Below the pieces are notes generated by a model that saw only the letters and a program-made list of their open reading frames with translations, was not told where the DNA came from and made no database searches. From Acanthococcus lagerstroemiae (Eukaryota; Arthropoda; Insecta; Hemiptera; Eriococcidae), in the NCBI GenBank assembly GCA_031841125.1, contig CM063107.1, positions 68,459,814 through 68,523,813 on the forward strand: DNA of 64,000 nucleotides, written 5' to 3'. A program made the position numbers and the translations under genes. This document shows positions 1 to 10,818 of the stretch, piece after piece (the stretch's first letter is position 1; each line of letters begins with the position of its first letter).

Positions 1-59
1 TCTGTCATAAGGGCCCCTGGCAAATAGGAATCCTATATGCCAGGGGCCCTTTTGACAGA
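1..59. repeat. Near-perfect 59-bp palindrome (hairpin)
   Basis: Two arms of about 22 nt (1-22 and 38-59, one mismatch) flank a centre that is itself self-complementary (ATAGGA/TCCTAT around one base). The RNA or single strand would fold into one long hairpin containing GGGCCCCTGG. No coding potential. It sits at the window edge, so it may be the end of a larger foldback element. Confidence 0.8.
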
Positions 60-108
60 TAACTCCTCAAATGTTCTATTGTTTAATTTACGGACTTTGG
101 TCCTGGTG

Positions 109-370
109 AATATAGGAGGGAAATTAAGATTGGAACAAAAGTCAAGCTTGTGGCACGGATTCCTCTAATCCGATCGACCTGAATTGAAGGTTTTTATTTA
201 TTTTATTTTTATTTTTTAATTTAATTGGAACCAATTTAGGAGACGAATCAGAGGAAATTCAGAAAAAAATATCGCCAAGAGTAAATAACGACCACCTTAA
301 GGTGTAAAGGAAGTTGTGTGTTCCTCTCAAGTATTCTTAACATCCTGCCAGCTTACCCTCCCAGACTAGG
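109..370. repeat. Dispersed repeat, copy 1
   Basis: This stretch matches 16749-17045 at roughly 80% by eye. Shared blocks include AGGAGGGAAATT, CACGGATTCC, GGAAGTTGTGTGTTCCTCTC and the CTTACCCTCCCA end. The later part of the family (GTGCGCAAATGTGAGTGCTT) recurs at 1393-1445 and 17049-17090. No ORF is conserved between copies, so it is a non-coding interspersed repeat of unknown class. Confidence 0.7.
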
Positions 371-560
371 GTATGGTGTGGTAGGACGTATGACGATGCA
401 TGCGTGCCAAAGTGGCCCCTATGACACCGTACCCCCGGCCCCGGAAACTACCCTTTCGAGTATGGCATCGGTAGCCGGAGGGACTCTTTGAGGCCGGCCC
501 GAGCCCCCATTTCGTCGTACTGCTTTCGGTGCGCGCGTCCTGCCAGAGCCACCATGGGGT
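371..560. repeat. SINE-related repeat copy (GTGGTAGGACGTATG family)
   Basis: It starts with a block shared with 7873-7960, 53336-53412 and, more weakly, 12094-12170. Landmarks are GATGCATGCGTGCCAAAGTG, CCTATGACACCG and ACTACCCTTTCGAG. The ACCCTTTCGAGCA-like segment also lies in the tRNA-like SINE at 52265-52460, so this is probably the tail of the same or a related SINE. The GC-rich continuation to about 560 gives chance ORFs in three frames. Confidence 0.6.
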
Positions 561-1600
561 TCCCTACTGCAGTGTTGCCAGTGAAAAGTCTGAAAAATGT
601 GCTTGTCAGAGAACAAAAATGTGCCACTTCGCGCCACATGTCATTTTGTAGAATAAAGAATGGTAGAGCCGAATAGAGTTTAGAACGCGCATGATACATT
701 ACATTCTTAGAGCACATTGCTGGCTATAGTTCATTTTCTCTTCTTTCTCTTACAACTTTCAAGTTCAAATCTAACTCTCTCTGAAATAATTTCATTTTTA
801 TTTAGAGTACTTTTACATTATTTTCTTGTTAGTGTTCAGGTTCAACCAATCAATTACGATTACAAATTACAATACCGTTCTCTCGCGGAGCTACCACAAC
901 ACCTTTAGGGCCTATAGGGTGTTCCCAAGTATTGATACTATCGATACCAAATTTTTTCGATACTTTAATATCATTAATCATTATGAATGATTAATAACAA
1001 ATCTTGCAGCCTGCAGCGAAACCGTCCTGTCCTGTAGTCGTGTACTACAGTGCAGACAACTAGAAGGGATTTTTTCATAAATGAATTATTATTTTCAATT
1101 CTGTGAAGAAAATTGCGTATTTTCCCTCAAGAAAAACGATTATCAACAGAAAATGTGCCACAATGTGCCATACGATCTTAATGTGCCACACAATGAGCCA
1201 CCAAAATATAAATATGCCAGTGTGGCTCAAATGTGCCACCACCGACAACCCTACTACTGACCGAGGTTCGCGCTCCTCAGGAGCACTAGCCTGGAATTCA
1301 GGTCAACCACAGCCGGACGCCCTTCCTCTTCACTCATCTCTCACCTCCTCGTCTTGGTACGCGTAGGGATGCAGGCCCCAAACTAAGGTATGCTCATGTG
1401 CGCAAATGTGAGTGCTTGGGGGATAAGGCTCCAATCTGCATTTTCAGAGATCCCGGGCTGCTTTGCAGCCCAACCCCCGCTGTCACTCGCTTCGCTCGTG
1501 CCGGCCTGCAGTATTTCGCAAGCTGGAAAAGGATAGGGTATCTCTGGTGAAACGTGAGATTAAGGTACAGGGGAGGCCACCAAGAATTTATCTCCACGGA
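561..1600. other. Intergenic, no gene seen
   Basis: No domain, splice-consistent exon or RNA gene was found. Short direct repeats of AATGTGCCAC occur at about 1150-1240, with related copies near 615-640. Positions 1393-1445 carry a fragment of the dispersed repeat also seen at 17049-17090. Confidence 0.6.
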
Positions 1601-2860
1601 GAGGAAAGAGGAGGTAGCTTTTAATGTTTAGTGTATAAAGAGCCCCCCCCCCCACCACAAGTCCTCCTCGTCCTTCACCACGACCTTCCTCTCCCCAGCT
1701 CCCTCCTCCACCATGAACCCCCTCCCAATAGTAAGCTACCCCTGGAGAATTGAGCAATTAAGTGGCAGGATAGGCAACCCGCAGTGGGTTTTTTCTCCCG
1801 GAGGCGATGGCGGCGGCGGATTTTACTACGTTCCTTCTTTCACCATGAACCCCCTCCCAAGAGTAGGCTACCCATTGAAAAATGAGCAATTAAGGGGCAG
1901 GATAACCCGCAGCGTTTTTTTTTCAACCGGAGGCGGTGGCGGCGGCGGATTTTACTTTTTTAGTCTCTACAGGAGCTCCCACCTCCACCCAAAAGCTCCC
2001 CGGGGTCCCCATGGTGGAGAAGGAAGAGGTGGTTTTTACTGTTTAATGTATAGAGAGCCCTCCCCCCACAACTCCTCGTCCTTCACCGCGACCTTCCCCC
2101 GCCCAAGCTCCTTCTTCCACCATGAACCACCTCCCAAGGGTAAGTTACTCTTGGACAAATGAGCAATTAAGGGGCTGGGTAGGCAGCCAGCAATGTTTTT
2201 TTTTCTCCCGGAGGCGGTAGTGGCGGATTTTACTGTTTTCATGTATAGACCTGACCCTTGGGAGGGGAAGAAGGAGGTGGCTTTCACTATTTAGTGTATA
2301 GAGAGCCCTCCTCCACCACAGCTCCTCCTCGTCCTTCACTACGACCTTCCTACCCCAAGCTCCCTCTTTCACCATGAACCCTTTCCCAAGAGTAGGCTAC
2401 CCCTGGAGAAATGAGCAATTAAGGGGTGGGGTAGGCTACCCGCAATGAGTTTTTTTTTCGCCCGGAAACGGTGGCGGATTTTACTTTTTTAGTCTCTCCA
2501 CGAGCTCCCACCTCCACCTAGAAGCCCCCCCGGGTCCTCATGGAGGGGAAGGAGCGGGTGGTTTTTACTGTTTAGTGTATAGAGAGCCCTCCCCCATCAT
2601 AACTCTTCCTCGTCCTTCACCACAAACTTCCTCCCCCCAAGCTCCCTCCTCCTCCATGAACTCCCTCCCAAGGGTAGGCTACTCCTGGAGAAATGAGCAA
2701 CTAAGGGGCAGGATAGGCTACCCGCAGTGGGTTTTTTCTCTTGGAGGCGGTGGCGGCGGCGGATTTTACTTAGCCTGGCTCCTCCATGCCCGCAGTGAGA
2801 TTTTCTTACCCGGAGGCGGTGACGGCGGCGGATTTTACTATTTTAGTATATAGAGAACTA
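1600..2860. repeat. Tandem array of ~130-280 bp GC-skewed units
   Basis: At least five irregular copies. The anchor GAGCAATTAAGGGG (or variant) recurs near 1753, 1883, 2160, 2411 and 2693. The anchor GGAGGCGGTGGCGG recurs near 1800, 1930, 2211, 2464, 2744 and 2813. The anchor GTGTATAGAGAGCC recurs near 1632, 2046, 2294 and 2575. Several frames stay open across the array and encode repeated Pro/Gly-rich peptides, but units differ by indels and the frames do not persist across the array. I treat it as a minisatellite, not a gene. Confidence 0.85.
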
Positions 2861-3175
2861 TCGAGGGAGGGGGGTAAACACCCCAATAATTTGGCAGTCG
2901 GTAAATTTAGAAACTGTTCATTTGAATTTTTCATTTTCTAAGAACGTTTGTTTGTTTGTTTTTTTGTTTTTTTTTCTCAACTAAAAAATATTTTGATTAA
3001 GAAGATCTGAAAATTTTTAAATTAAAACAAAAAAAATTACTTTTTTAGTATATAGAGAGATTTTGTCAGCAAACTTTTAGTTTTCAAAACATATTTGTCG
3101 GCAAATTTTCCTTCTTCCTCCCTCCTCCTCCCCAACTGAAAATCAAGTTTCGTCTCTGCGCGCTACTCAATTAGG
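2855..3175. repeat. Short interspersed element, family B copy 1
   Basis: Begins with a G-run, then CCCCAATAATTTGGCAGTCG, an AT-rich interior with GTTTGTTTGTTT, TTTGTCGGCAAATTTT blocks, and a CT-rich end followed by AAGTTTCGTCTCTG. The same order is seen at 15299-15595 and 17092-17375. Ends are loosely complementary (GGCGAAACT versus AGTTTCGCC in the better copies). Non-coding. Confidence 0.7.
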
Positions 3176-3202
3176 TAAAGAGAAAAAATAGCCTGTTCTT
3201 CA

Positions 3203-3370
3203 TAGGCGCAAATAGGTGGGGCTTGGGGGGCTCAGCCCCCCTCCTAACTTCTAAATAGCCCCCCCAACATTAAACAATTACCAAAGGAAATGACGCGGGG
3301 AGGTGATGTTGCTTCATAATAAGGGGGCTTAACCCCCCCCCCCCCAGTTCTGGGCCCTATTTGCGTTTCT
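3203..3370. mobile_element. Small TIR element with internal G-run and C-run
   Basis: Inverted ends CGCAAATAGG (about 3207-3216) and CCTATTTGCG (about 3357-3366) enclose about 160 bp. A GGCTTGGGGGGCTC segment follows the left end and a long C-run precedes the right end. No ORF, so a non-autonomous element if mobile at all. Confidence 0.5.
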
Positions 3371-4618
3371 GCTGTTTTTGAAGAATTTTTGACAAGTTTA
3401 GGCAACGGTTTTTGGAAACAAAATTGCCAGTGAGACTCGCGACGAAATTGTCTCGACTTCCCCTAATTTAAGATGATCCTTTGTGCTAATTGGTCACAAA
3501 TAAAGATACTTTTTCCTACCACTCTCATTTGTGGTGGATATTTTTGTGTACTGAGACTGTGACCAGTTTTCCGACAATCGGCACTTTTCAACCGGCAGTT
3601 TAATATTCTGCATACCTGTTTATTGAAGGAGAGTCAAATCAGCTTCAAAATCAACTCGCAAGTAGTACGTATCTGCTGACGGCGAATATCTATTTTTGTG
3701 TCTTCATTAAGTGTACGGAAAGTGCTGAGGAAGCATTCTGCAACTCAGTGAAATTCGCTTACCTTGCAGGACGACCAAAATCGGATTTCAATTCACGTGC
3801 AGTGAGCACGTTTGATGGATATGCCAATGTACGTAAAAAAACTGTATCGATTCCATGCCTTCCGTTCCACGACTATGCAATCTATGTGACTGAAATGTTT
3901 CAGTATTTGCCCAAAAATTTTACGAGGCTTTTTGAAACATGCCTTGAAACGGCCGGCACACAGAATCCGCACACCGTGAATCGGCAGAGAGCTTAAGTAG
4001 CTTTTTTTTTTGGCATCGAGAACCCACCCGACGGCGAATTCTGCTGGGTAATAACTTGTGAGGTGATTATGCTGTGAATTCGCAGTTCAATGACTGGAAC
4101 CCAACCTCATGTGTTTTTCTTCGTGTTGCAAACCAGAAACTCGCGTCCTAATCACAAGAAACCGCCGAGTGAAGATTTACCGAAAACTTCACATCGGAAA
4201 CTGAAATGAGGTTATGAGATCATTTCAACAAGTTCCAGATCCGGTGTATTTATCTGTATATCTTCGGTTCCGCCTCCAGATAACTTCCAGGAAAAGTCGT
4301 TGGTCTTCCCCTCCGGGATCCATTAACTTCGTGAGTTATGATGAAGTTCACTCTCGAGTGCTTTCCACCGGCGAAAAAAGACGGAAGGGGAATGTGACCG
4401 ACAAATAAAAAGAAATTTCGGTGGCTCGCCGCTATCTATATTGCTAGCGAGGGGTTCATCTCCAGAAGCCACTTGGCTTACAAGGGTGCACGTCTTCACC
4501 GATTTTTCAGTTCAATACGTTTACATCTTTAATATAACTGATTCCAACAGTTCAGAGATGAAAAAAAAAAAAATCAATAACTGAACAATACACGTGCTTC
4601 GAGACTTCTAATACTAGC
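3371..4618. other. Intergenic, no recognised gene
   Basis: One open frame of 82 codons at 3748-3996 (+) and one of 64 codons at 4214-4408 (+) are present. Neither shows a recognisable domain, signal peptide or repeat, and neither is bounded by convincing splice sites. Both could be chance frames or fragments of an unrecognised element. Confidence 0.5.
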
Positions 4619-5245
4619 ATGACTAGTTCAAAAAGAAGTAACACAAAACATTTCATGAAGTCAAAAACTCGAAACTTATTATACCTTGCAAATTTAGAAT
4701 CGTCAAAGGCCTATTCATTTCGTCCTAAGAACATGAAAATAAAGTTGAAACCGTCCACTAGGAAAAGTAATTTCGAAATCCGGATTGCGTACCGTGAACA
4801 TTTTGCAAAAGGTTTACAAGATTTTTCTAAAGAATAAATATTGGCAGGGAAGCGGCAGAAATACCACACGTGGATTAGGGCAGACGATAGCGCTTTGAAA
4901 GTTAGAACTGAACCGCTGACCTGGCATTTCCAAATTTTCGAAATCCCAATAGAGCTATCCTGTGTGTACCGACATGCCGAGTGTACACGTTATAGCGCAA
5001 GCCAGGACGGAATGAGGGGATTTTCTGCACTGCAACCCCATTTGAACTTAATGGAAAACGGACCCTTATTTTATACCGTCACAACCAACATCCTACTCGG
5101 TGGGTGGTCTTGCGCCGGCACCCAAATCGATGTTCGAGGGTGCAGACTCATTGTTCGTTTCAATACAAAAAGCCCTGCCTGCCCTTTTGTTCAAGCAGCA
5201 GGGGAAAACGCTACGATGAAAGAAAAAAGTTTAATGAAAAAATAA
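4619..5245 (+). pseudogene. Unrecognised ORF pair, same frame, split by one stop
   Basis: A 72-codon frame from ATG 4619 ends at TAA 4835-4837. The same reading frame reopens at once and runs to 5245, giving about 208 codons broken by one stop. The first part is very basic (many Lys, Arg and Ser); the second has several Cys and no clear motif. I recognise no family. Poly-A (4561-4572) and A/T-rich sequence lie on either side. It could be a decayed transposon ORF, a retrocopy or a chance open stretch. Function unknown. Confidence 0.3.
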
Positions 5246-5514
5246 GGGAAAAAACTCTATCGCAGCTAACGCGCGTTCGAAAAATTGATTTTTTCTTCAA
5301 ACTATTCGATTGTTATTCGATTAGTTAGTAATCTCGGATTAACTGACTTTGATTAATGCATTGTTTTTGATCGATTGTTTTTAATTATTCAAATGTTTTT
5401 AATTTATAAATAACTGTTTTTGTTGACAGATTATTTCAAAAAATTTTTATTCATTTATTTTTGATGAGTTTTTTTACATTGCTTTTTTTCAAGACTACAT
5501 TTAGATTAGGATTA

Positions 5515-5745
5515 AGCCCTAAGTAGGGCAAAAGTCTCCTCCAGCTAGGCCCATTCTTGTTTCTTCAAGGAAATACGACCAAATTGTTGATGCTTCAGCA
5601 TTTTAAGGAAACCATTCTTCCACCTAGCTATAGGTATACCCCTTTTACGTTTTAGGAAAATTTCGTAAAAAAGGTTGTTCTGTGTGACCATCTGTTATCT
5701 GTTTTGTAGCCAAGTGTCTTGCCCAGTTCCACAAATTTTTCGGAT
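5515..5745 (-). pseudogene. Non-LTR retrotransposon RT 3' tail remnant
   Basis: Read on the minus strand in shifting frames, this gives a pattern typical of the C terminus of insect non-LTR reverse transcriptases: NWARHLA, then KRKRGIPIARWKNGF, then KKQEWA and a stop soon after. In intact elements this region follows the RT thumb and ends the protein (..RGRP..RW.DD...W...A). Several frameshifts and stops are present, so it is dead. Only the last ~75 codons are recognisable; the rest was probably truncated at the 5' side. Confidence 0.55.
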
Positions 5746-5799
5746 TGCATAAATTGCATCAGAACTATTTGTTTTCTTATTGCATGTAATTTTATTTTG

Positions 5800-6733
5800 T
5801 CTTCAAGGCCGTACCCAGGAGTTAAGTAGGGGGGAGGGGGTTGCGATTCAGATAATCCCCCCCCCGCGATCTAAGTATTAGGAGTATAATCAGTCACAGA
5901 TCCGCCTTCAGGGTGTCCATTCTTCTTCGGAAATGATTTTCCCTGACTTTTCCAGGTTTTCCAGGCCAATTTTTCCAGTTTTCCAGACGCTTCAAATACA
6001 AATTACACATGCAAGGGGGTGGGGTGTCAAATTTTTTCGAACATCGTGAGCGATGAATATCGTTTTTTTTTCACTACCGTGTGCTTATGAAGCTGTGACA
6101 GAGGGGGTAAAAATTTAATGATGGAAATGTAAACGCGCTCTATGGGGTGCAGCGAGGTGCGATGTCAATTAAATACTTCATAGATTTTTTCTTTCGAGTG
6201 ACTTAATGCCGACCGTGAAGGAGGGTGGGGGGTGAAATAATAAAATTCGAAAATTGGTTTATAGGTTTTCGAGGTCGCTGTATTCGATTTTAGAGGTAAT
6301 TTTTAGATCCTGTCCCGACCAATGAGGTAGCAAGGGCGTAGGATAAGCAACGGTTGACTCGGAATTCACCCTTTCTAATTAAAGCCATCGAATAGGGTAA
6401 AAATATAGTTTTATTTATTCAAAGTGTTGCTAATAGAAAATAACGTGAAAATTTCTCAACTGAAAAAGCACAGGAGCTTAAATTTGGTCCAGATTAAAAA
6501 TCGGAAGCGATATTCGAAATCAGCGACGCAAAACCACCCCTATTTTGATACTTCGTGTAATTTTTCGCCGGAGAAGCTGAATTCGTATTACAACAGAGTG
6601 CTCTGGAAGGGTAACACGAAAATTCATCGCGCGAAATTGATCGCGCAAAACTGATCACAGGAAAATTGTTCGAAGAGAAATTTGTTCGCAAGAAAATAGA
6701 TAGCGCGAAATTCACCGTAAGCGAAAACAGATC
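5800..6733. other. Intergenic, low-information sequence
   Basis: No gene seen. G- and C-runs near 5828-5872 resemble the ends of the small elements elsewhere in the window. Segment 6590-6730 is rich in GATCGCGCGAAAATT-like repeats, which recur in the opposite orientation at about 9355-9475. Confidence 0.5.
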
Positions 6734-8400
6734 GCATTCTGTTTAAATTTCTCTCATGAATCCTGCACCTGCAGCTTTTCTAGCAAAGGTATAACTTGTA
6801 GTACCTAATTGAGGAATTACTGCTCTTTAATTATTCAAGTGGTAATCATACATTGCCATAATTTTCATCACCATAAGGATTTTTTGACTAAATTCATGAC
6901 TATCAGCGCTTTTTTGTTATTCATCCCTTGTTGGGCCATAACTAAATACCTGTTGTGCACCCTTCGTGCAGGAGTTTCATTGTTTGCCAATCTACATACT
7001 GCCTAACAATTGGTCCCAGGGCTACCACCTTCTGTTTGTCGCAGCAGACATTGCATAAATCCTTTTCGTGGGGGCAACGCCCCAGCGAATGCCCCAAGCG
7101 CTTGACACTACACAGGCATCCGTTAGTGTTTGATGTTTGTGGCATTTGTATCTCGGGATTAAAGTGGTAGTGTGCGCTTGCAGTGGTGCTGTGGAGTGAA
7201 GTGTTGGTAAATCCAGAGGGGGCAGTGGAGTAAAATACAAAGGGCGCGAGTATGTGCGAGCGCTCGCCTTCTAGAATTATAAACTTTCATGATAATATGT
7301 GCCACGTATTTTATATCGTTTGGTACCATTATTATCTGTACTTTGCGGATCATCTTTAATATGAAGAATTTCACCAGGTATTAATTAATTGATTTCGTCT
7401 TTGACTCAAGTGGCACTGATTCGTCTGAATTCTTGTTTGCACTGAGGTACTTCCCCCCACCATCCCTCTTTCCCTTTAATGATAAGACCTTGTGATTTCA
7501 CCATACATTTTTTATTTTTCGAAATCAATAATAAGGAATAGTGGTGAAGAAGGAACCAACGATAAAATATCAATGGGTAAGAAATATCATAAATAAATCA
7601 GAAGTAAGGACTAAAACCTGCGGACAACGACGGATTTATGCCTAGGCAACATCAACACGTACCTAACGACGGGGTTTTCAGCACAAACCAGCACAAACGA
7701 ATTGACACCATTTTCAATTCCTTAGGTAAACGTGGGGCCCCCTGTTTCTTCAGCCCCCCCCCAAATAAATAAATAAATAAATAAACCTCGATATTTTGGG
7801 AAGAGGAGCAGCACAAACGACGAGGTCTTCAGCACAAACCAGCACAAACGTAGCACAAACGATTGACACTATAATGTGTGGTGGGACGTATGGCGATGCA
7901 CGCATGCCAAAGTGGCCCCTATGACACCGCACCCCCGGCCACAGGAACTACCCTTTCGAGCATCGCGTCTGTGATAAAAAAGGCTGGCGTACCGCTTCAG
8001 GCGGTGCCAATATGCGGAGGTGCCTTTAAAACCCGCTGGGTAAGGCATACGAAAGCCGGCGGACCTTCGAAGAGCACGCCACCACGGCTCGACCGAGCGT
8101 CGAACATGTTGCTACGGGAGTCGTCCATGCTCCTGGAATTTCCACGTGATACACCGCTGAAGATCTCCCTACCTTGGGAAGGGGATGCGATTCAGGAGTG
8201 CCACCACATGGCACGCACCTCCAAACGATTGACACTATTTTCAATCCCCTAGAAGAAAGTGGGGAGGGAACTCCCGTTTAACAGCCCCTCTCCCAAAGTT
8301 TTCTCAAGTATCTCGGGAAGGGGAACAGCACAAACGATTACCTTTGCTAGGAACGCTGCAGGTGCAGGATTCATGAGAGAAATTATGTAAACAGAACAAC
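6734..8400. repeat. Inverted repeat pair (~57 bp arms) 1.6 kb apart
   Basis: 6734-6790 (TTTCTCTCATGAATCCTGCA..) is nearly the reverse complement of 8337-8397 (..TGCAGGATTCATGAGAGAAA). Arms share more than 50 bp with few differences. A second, more diverged inverted pair lies outside them (6600-6720 versus about 9355-9475). This suggests a large foldback structure or two insertions of one element in opposite orientation. The interior has no convincing gene; AAATAAATAAAT at 7763-7786 is a simple repeat. Confidence 0.6.
7870..8235 (-). mobile_element. Degenerate SINE copy
   Basis: The left part shares the GTGGTGGGACGTATGGCGAT block with 53336 and 371. The right part shares CGTCGAACATGTTGCTACGG with TCGAACATCTGGCGAGTTGC of the tRNA-like SINE at 52265-52460. 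The order (tail block, CCCTTTCGAGCA, then the body running toward the tRNA-like head) fits a SINE read on the minus strand whose promoter head has decayed. A 124-codon + strand frame over it is incidental. Confidence 0.55.
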
Positions 8401-8519
8401 AGCATTTATTTGTCTCCAAAATTTGAAGAAGAAGACATATTTGTCGTGTCCTATAAATTCAAACTGCGTGTAGCCCAGGAAGGCACAGTCCACCGAGTTG
8501 CATAGTTACCAAGTACAAC

Positions 8520-8950
8520 TGAACAAAATGTGAACAAAATTATGACACCAATTTGAATCCGAAATTCGGAGATGGGGGCTGGAGAAATGCAACTCCCAAA
8601 TTTGAAGCGTGTGTAACTGAAAATGGGAGGGCGAACAGAATGTGGAATTCGCTGGACAAAATTGAACAAAATCATGGCATCGAATTTGATTCAAAATTGA
8701 AGATAGGGGGCTGCATTTCTTCAGTCCCCCCCCCCGAATTTGAAACGCGTGTAGCTAAAAAAGTAAGAGTGAACAAAAAATGGAACTTCCTGAACAAAAT
8801 TATGACATTAAATTCGATTCTAAATTTGAAGATGAAGGGCTACATTTCTTCAGCCCCCCGTATACCTCAAAAAGAGGAGGTGAACAAAATTTTTCATTTG
8901 TTGAACAAAATTATGACATTATTTTGACCCCCCAATTCGGAGGTGGGGGC
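8520..8950. repeat. Tandem repeat, ~117-134 bp units
   Basis: The anchor GAACAAAATTATGACA (or AATCATGGCA) recurs near 8532, 8666, 8792 and 8909. Between anchors are related blocks AAATTTGAAGATGxxGGGCT and TTTCTTCAGCCCCCC. Units vary by indels. Chance ORFs of 74-124 codons run through it. Confidence 0.7.
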
Positions 8951-9017
8951 CGCGGAAATGGACCTGCGAAATCACCAAGAGATGGAGAACCCACAGCCAC
9001 TTAGGTAACGCGGCAAA

Positions 9018-9340
9018 GTGGAATCAGCCAAAATGACGAGCGAGCTGAAAAGTAAGGAGCAGTCAACATCAGCCGTTCCTCAAGCAGTTATCGCGGAATG
9101 TCTTGAGAACGTCTCGGAGAGTGCCCTTGCGTCTCTACCAAAGATACGTCATCTGAAACGCAATATTCAGAATGCGCTAGTGAAGAGTAGTGCTCACCCT
9201 CTCTTCTGAAGTCACGAAAAGGTATCTGCTTCCCAGCAAAGGATATGACGACCCCGCAAGGCGATGACTTCATTTGGTAAGATTCCGACTGTCACGATAA
9301 CAACCGAATGATAGTATTTTTTGGAGTCTTGGCACAAACT
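9018..9340 (+). pseudogene. MULE/FLYWCH-type transposase fragment
   Basis: The frame from 9018 (63 codons) contains VSESALASLPKIRHLKRNIQ, which resembles the segment of Mutator-like (MULE) transposases where a helix with LP..xxLKRxIRxQR precedes the catalytic domain. Downstream, after one or more frame changes, GDDFIW, a stop, then DSD and NNRMIVFFG match the family pattern geqFLlyDsG..dRilIFgt. The zinc finger and the DDE core are absent. It looks like a short decayed piece of a cut-and-paste element. The assignment rests on pattern recall, not on a search. Confidence 0.45.
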
Positions 9341-10818
9341 ATGAATTTTCTCTTCTAGTGCGATCAATTTTCTTTTTAGACGAACTTCGTGCGATCAATT
9401 TTCAGTAATACCAACTTTCTCTGATATCTATATCACGCGGTCAATGTCGCGCGATCAATTTTCGTGGAGCCCTCTGGAAGGGGTCGGATACAAATCTGAG
9501 GCTATATTCGAAATCAGAAACTCGGAGCTTAAATGGCTATCCTGTCTAAAGAAGTGACTTTAGAATCTCGCAAAGAATTTGAAACTTGAGGAAAACTACA
9601 ATAACCGGAATTAGCCCCTCCCTCGTGGAGCTTGAATGGTTTAGGGGGAGGGGAAAATAACTAATAAAATGAATTCTGGAACCCAGGTGAAGAAGCTGCA
9701 GCATAATCTAACAACAAATGCTATGAAAGTAAAAAGGTGGTTAGGATCTGGAAAATTATGGCACCAGAGGAGGCGCATGAGGCTTCAATTTAAGAGTATC
9801 GACAGACACAATACAAGGTCATACATATATTTGAAAACAATAGAATACTTTGTAACGCGATAGTAATTATTATGCGGTCTTTAGATTTTTTTCAAATTTT
9901 ATTAATTAAATACTCTTCCCCCAAAATCTCGGAAGTCCCTTTCATTCACCCTTATCTACATTTGCGAAGGAGAGAGGAACCGAAGAAAAACCCAATGGCA
10001 GGATGTCCCAGAATGTGAATTCACTGGTTTTCAAATTTTCGTTTCACTACGACTTTCTCAAAAAAATTTTACACTGGGGAGAGGAGCTAGATTGAATATT
10101 TTTTCATTCTCGCGTCTTTTCGCGCCGATTTTCAGATTCTCGCCAACAGGATATGAATACACGAGACACGAGACACGAAACAGCTGATATTAAGAGAAGT
10201 GTGTAGGGATTGGTTCGCGTTTCGTCATATTTTTCATGAAATGGTTCATAAAAAGTCGAAATACGTTAAGTGTATAGCGCGAAACGAAGACCATGAAAAC
10301 GATTTCACCACACCAGCACACTCTGTACTACTGTGATAGGAGAGGTGGTTGTACTTCTCACATCCTTCTCCTGTGAAAGAAAAAAGAAATTATAAGGAAT
10401 AGGGGAAAATCTGTTTGAAATACTACAGAATTTCGCAGTCGATTTTTCTACAAAATTCCCCGATGACTTTTAGGTGAAAAATGCCTCTGACTTTTCCAGA
10501 CGGACAAAATTCCCTGACTTTCCCAGGTTTTCCAGAGAATGGACACCCTGGCCATCCTGTCCGTCTTAACCCATTGTTTTTCCGTATTTGTTTTTTTTGG
10601 ACAGTGAGAGGGGGGGGGGTTGTACTGGCTGACTACACCCCCCCCCCCGTCGAGACGGCCATGTTTGTCTTGTTTCCTAATGTTGAGAATAGACCTTTCT
10701 ATAGCGTTTTGTGTAGTTCTTATTTTTTGTTCTATTTTGTTGTTGAAGGTTCATGCTTGGGCTCCGTATTATAAGCGTGGGCAGGACACTGCTACTGAAA
10801 ATTTTATTTTCTGTTGGT
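9341..10818. other. Intergenic, no gene seen
   Basis: A GCGATCAATTTTC motif recurs near 9360, 9390 and 9450. A 64-codon frame at 9669-9863 is not recognised. The 10480-10660 segment contains short CCCTGACTTTxCCAGGTTTT blocks also seen at 5939-5970. A poly-G and poly-C pair lies at about 10610-10650. Confidence 0.5.

Noticed and set aside
1713..2162. 149-codon + strand ORF
   Set aside because: It lies wholly in the tandem array and is broken by indels in neighbouring units; no evidence of a gene.
6942..7240. Minus-strand Cys/His-rich frames suggestive of a Gag-type zinc knuckle (GHSLGRCPHEKDLCNVCC)
   Set aside because: The spacing does not fit CX2CX4HX4C and no neighbouring retroelement ORF supports it.
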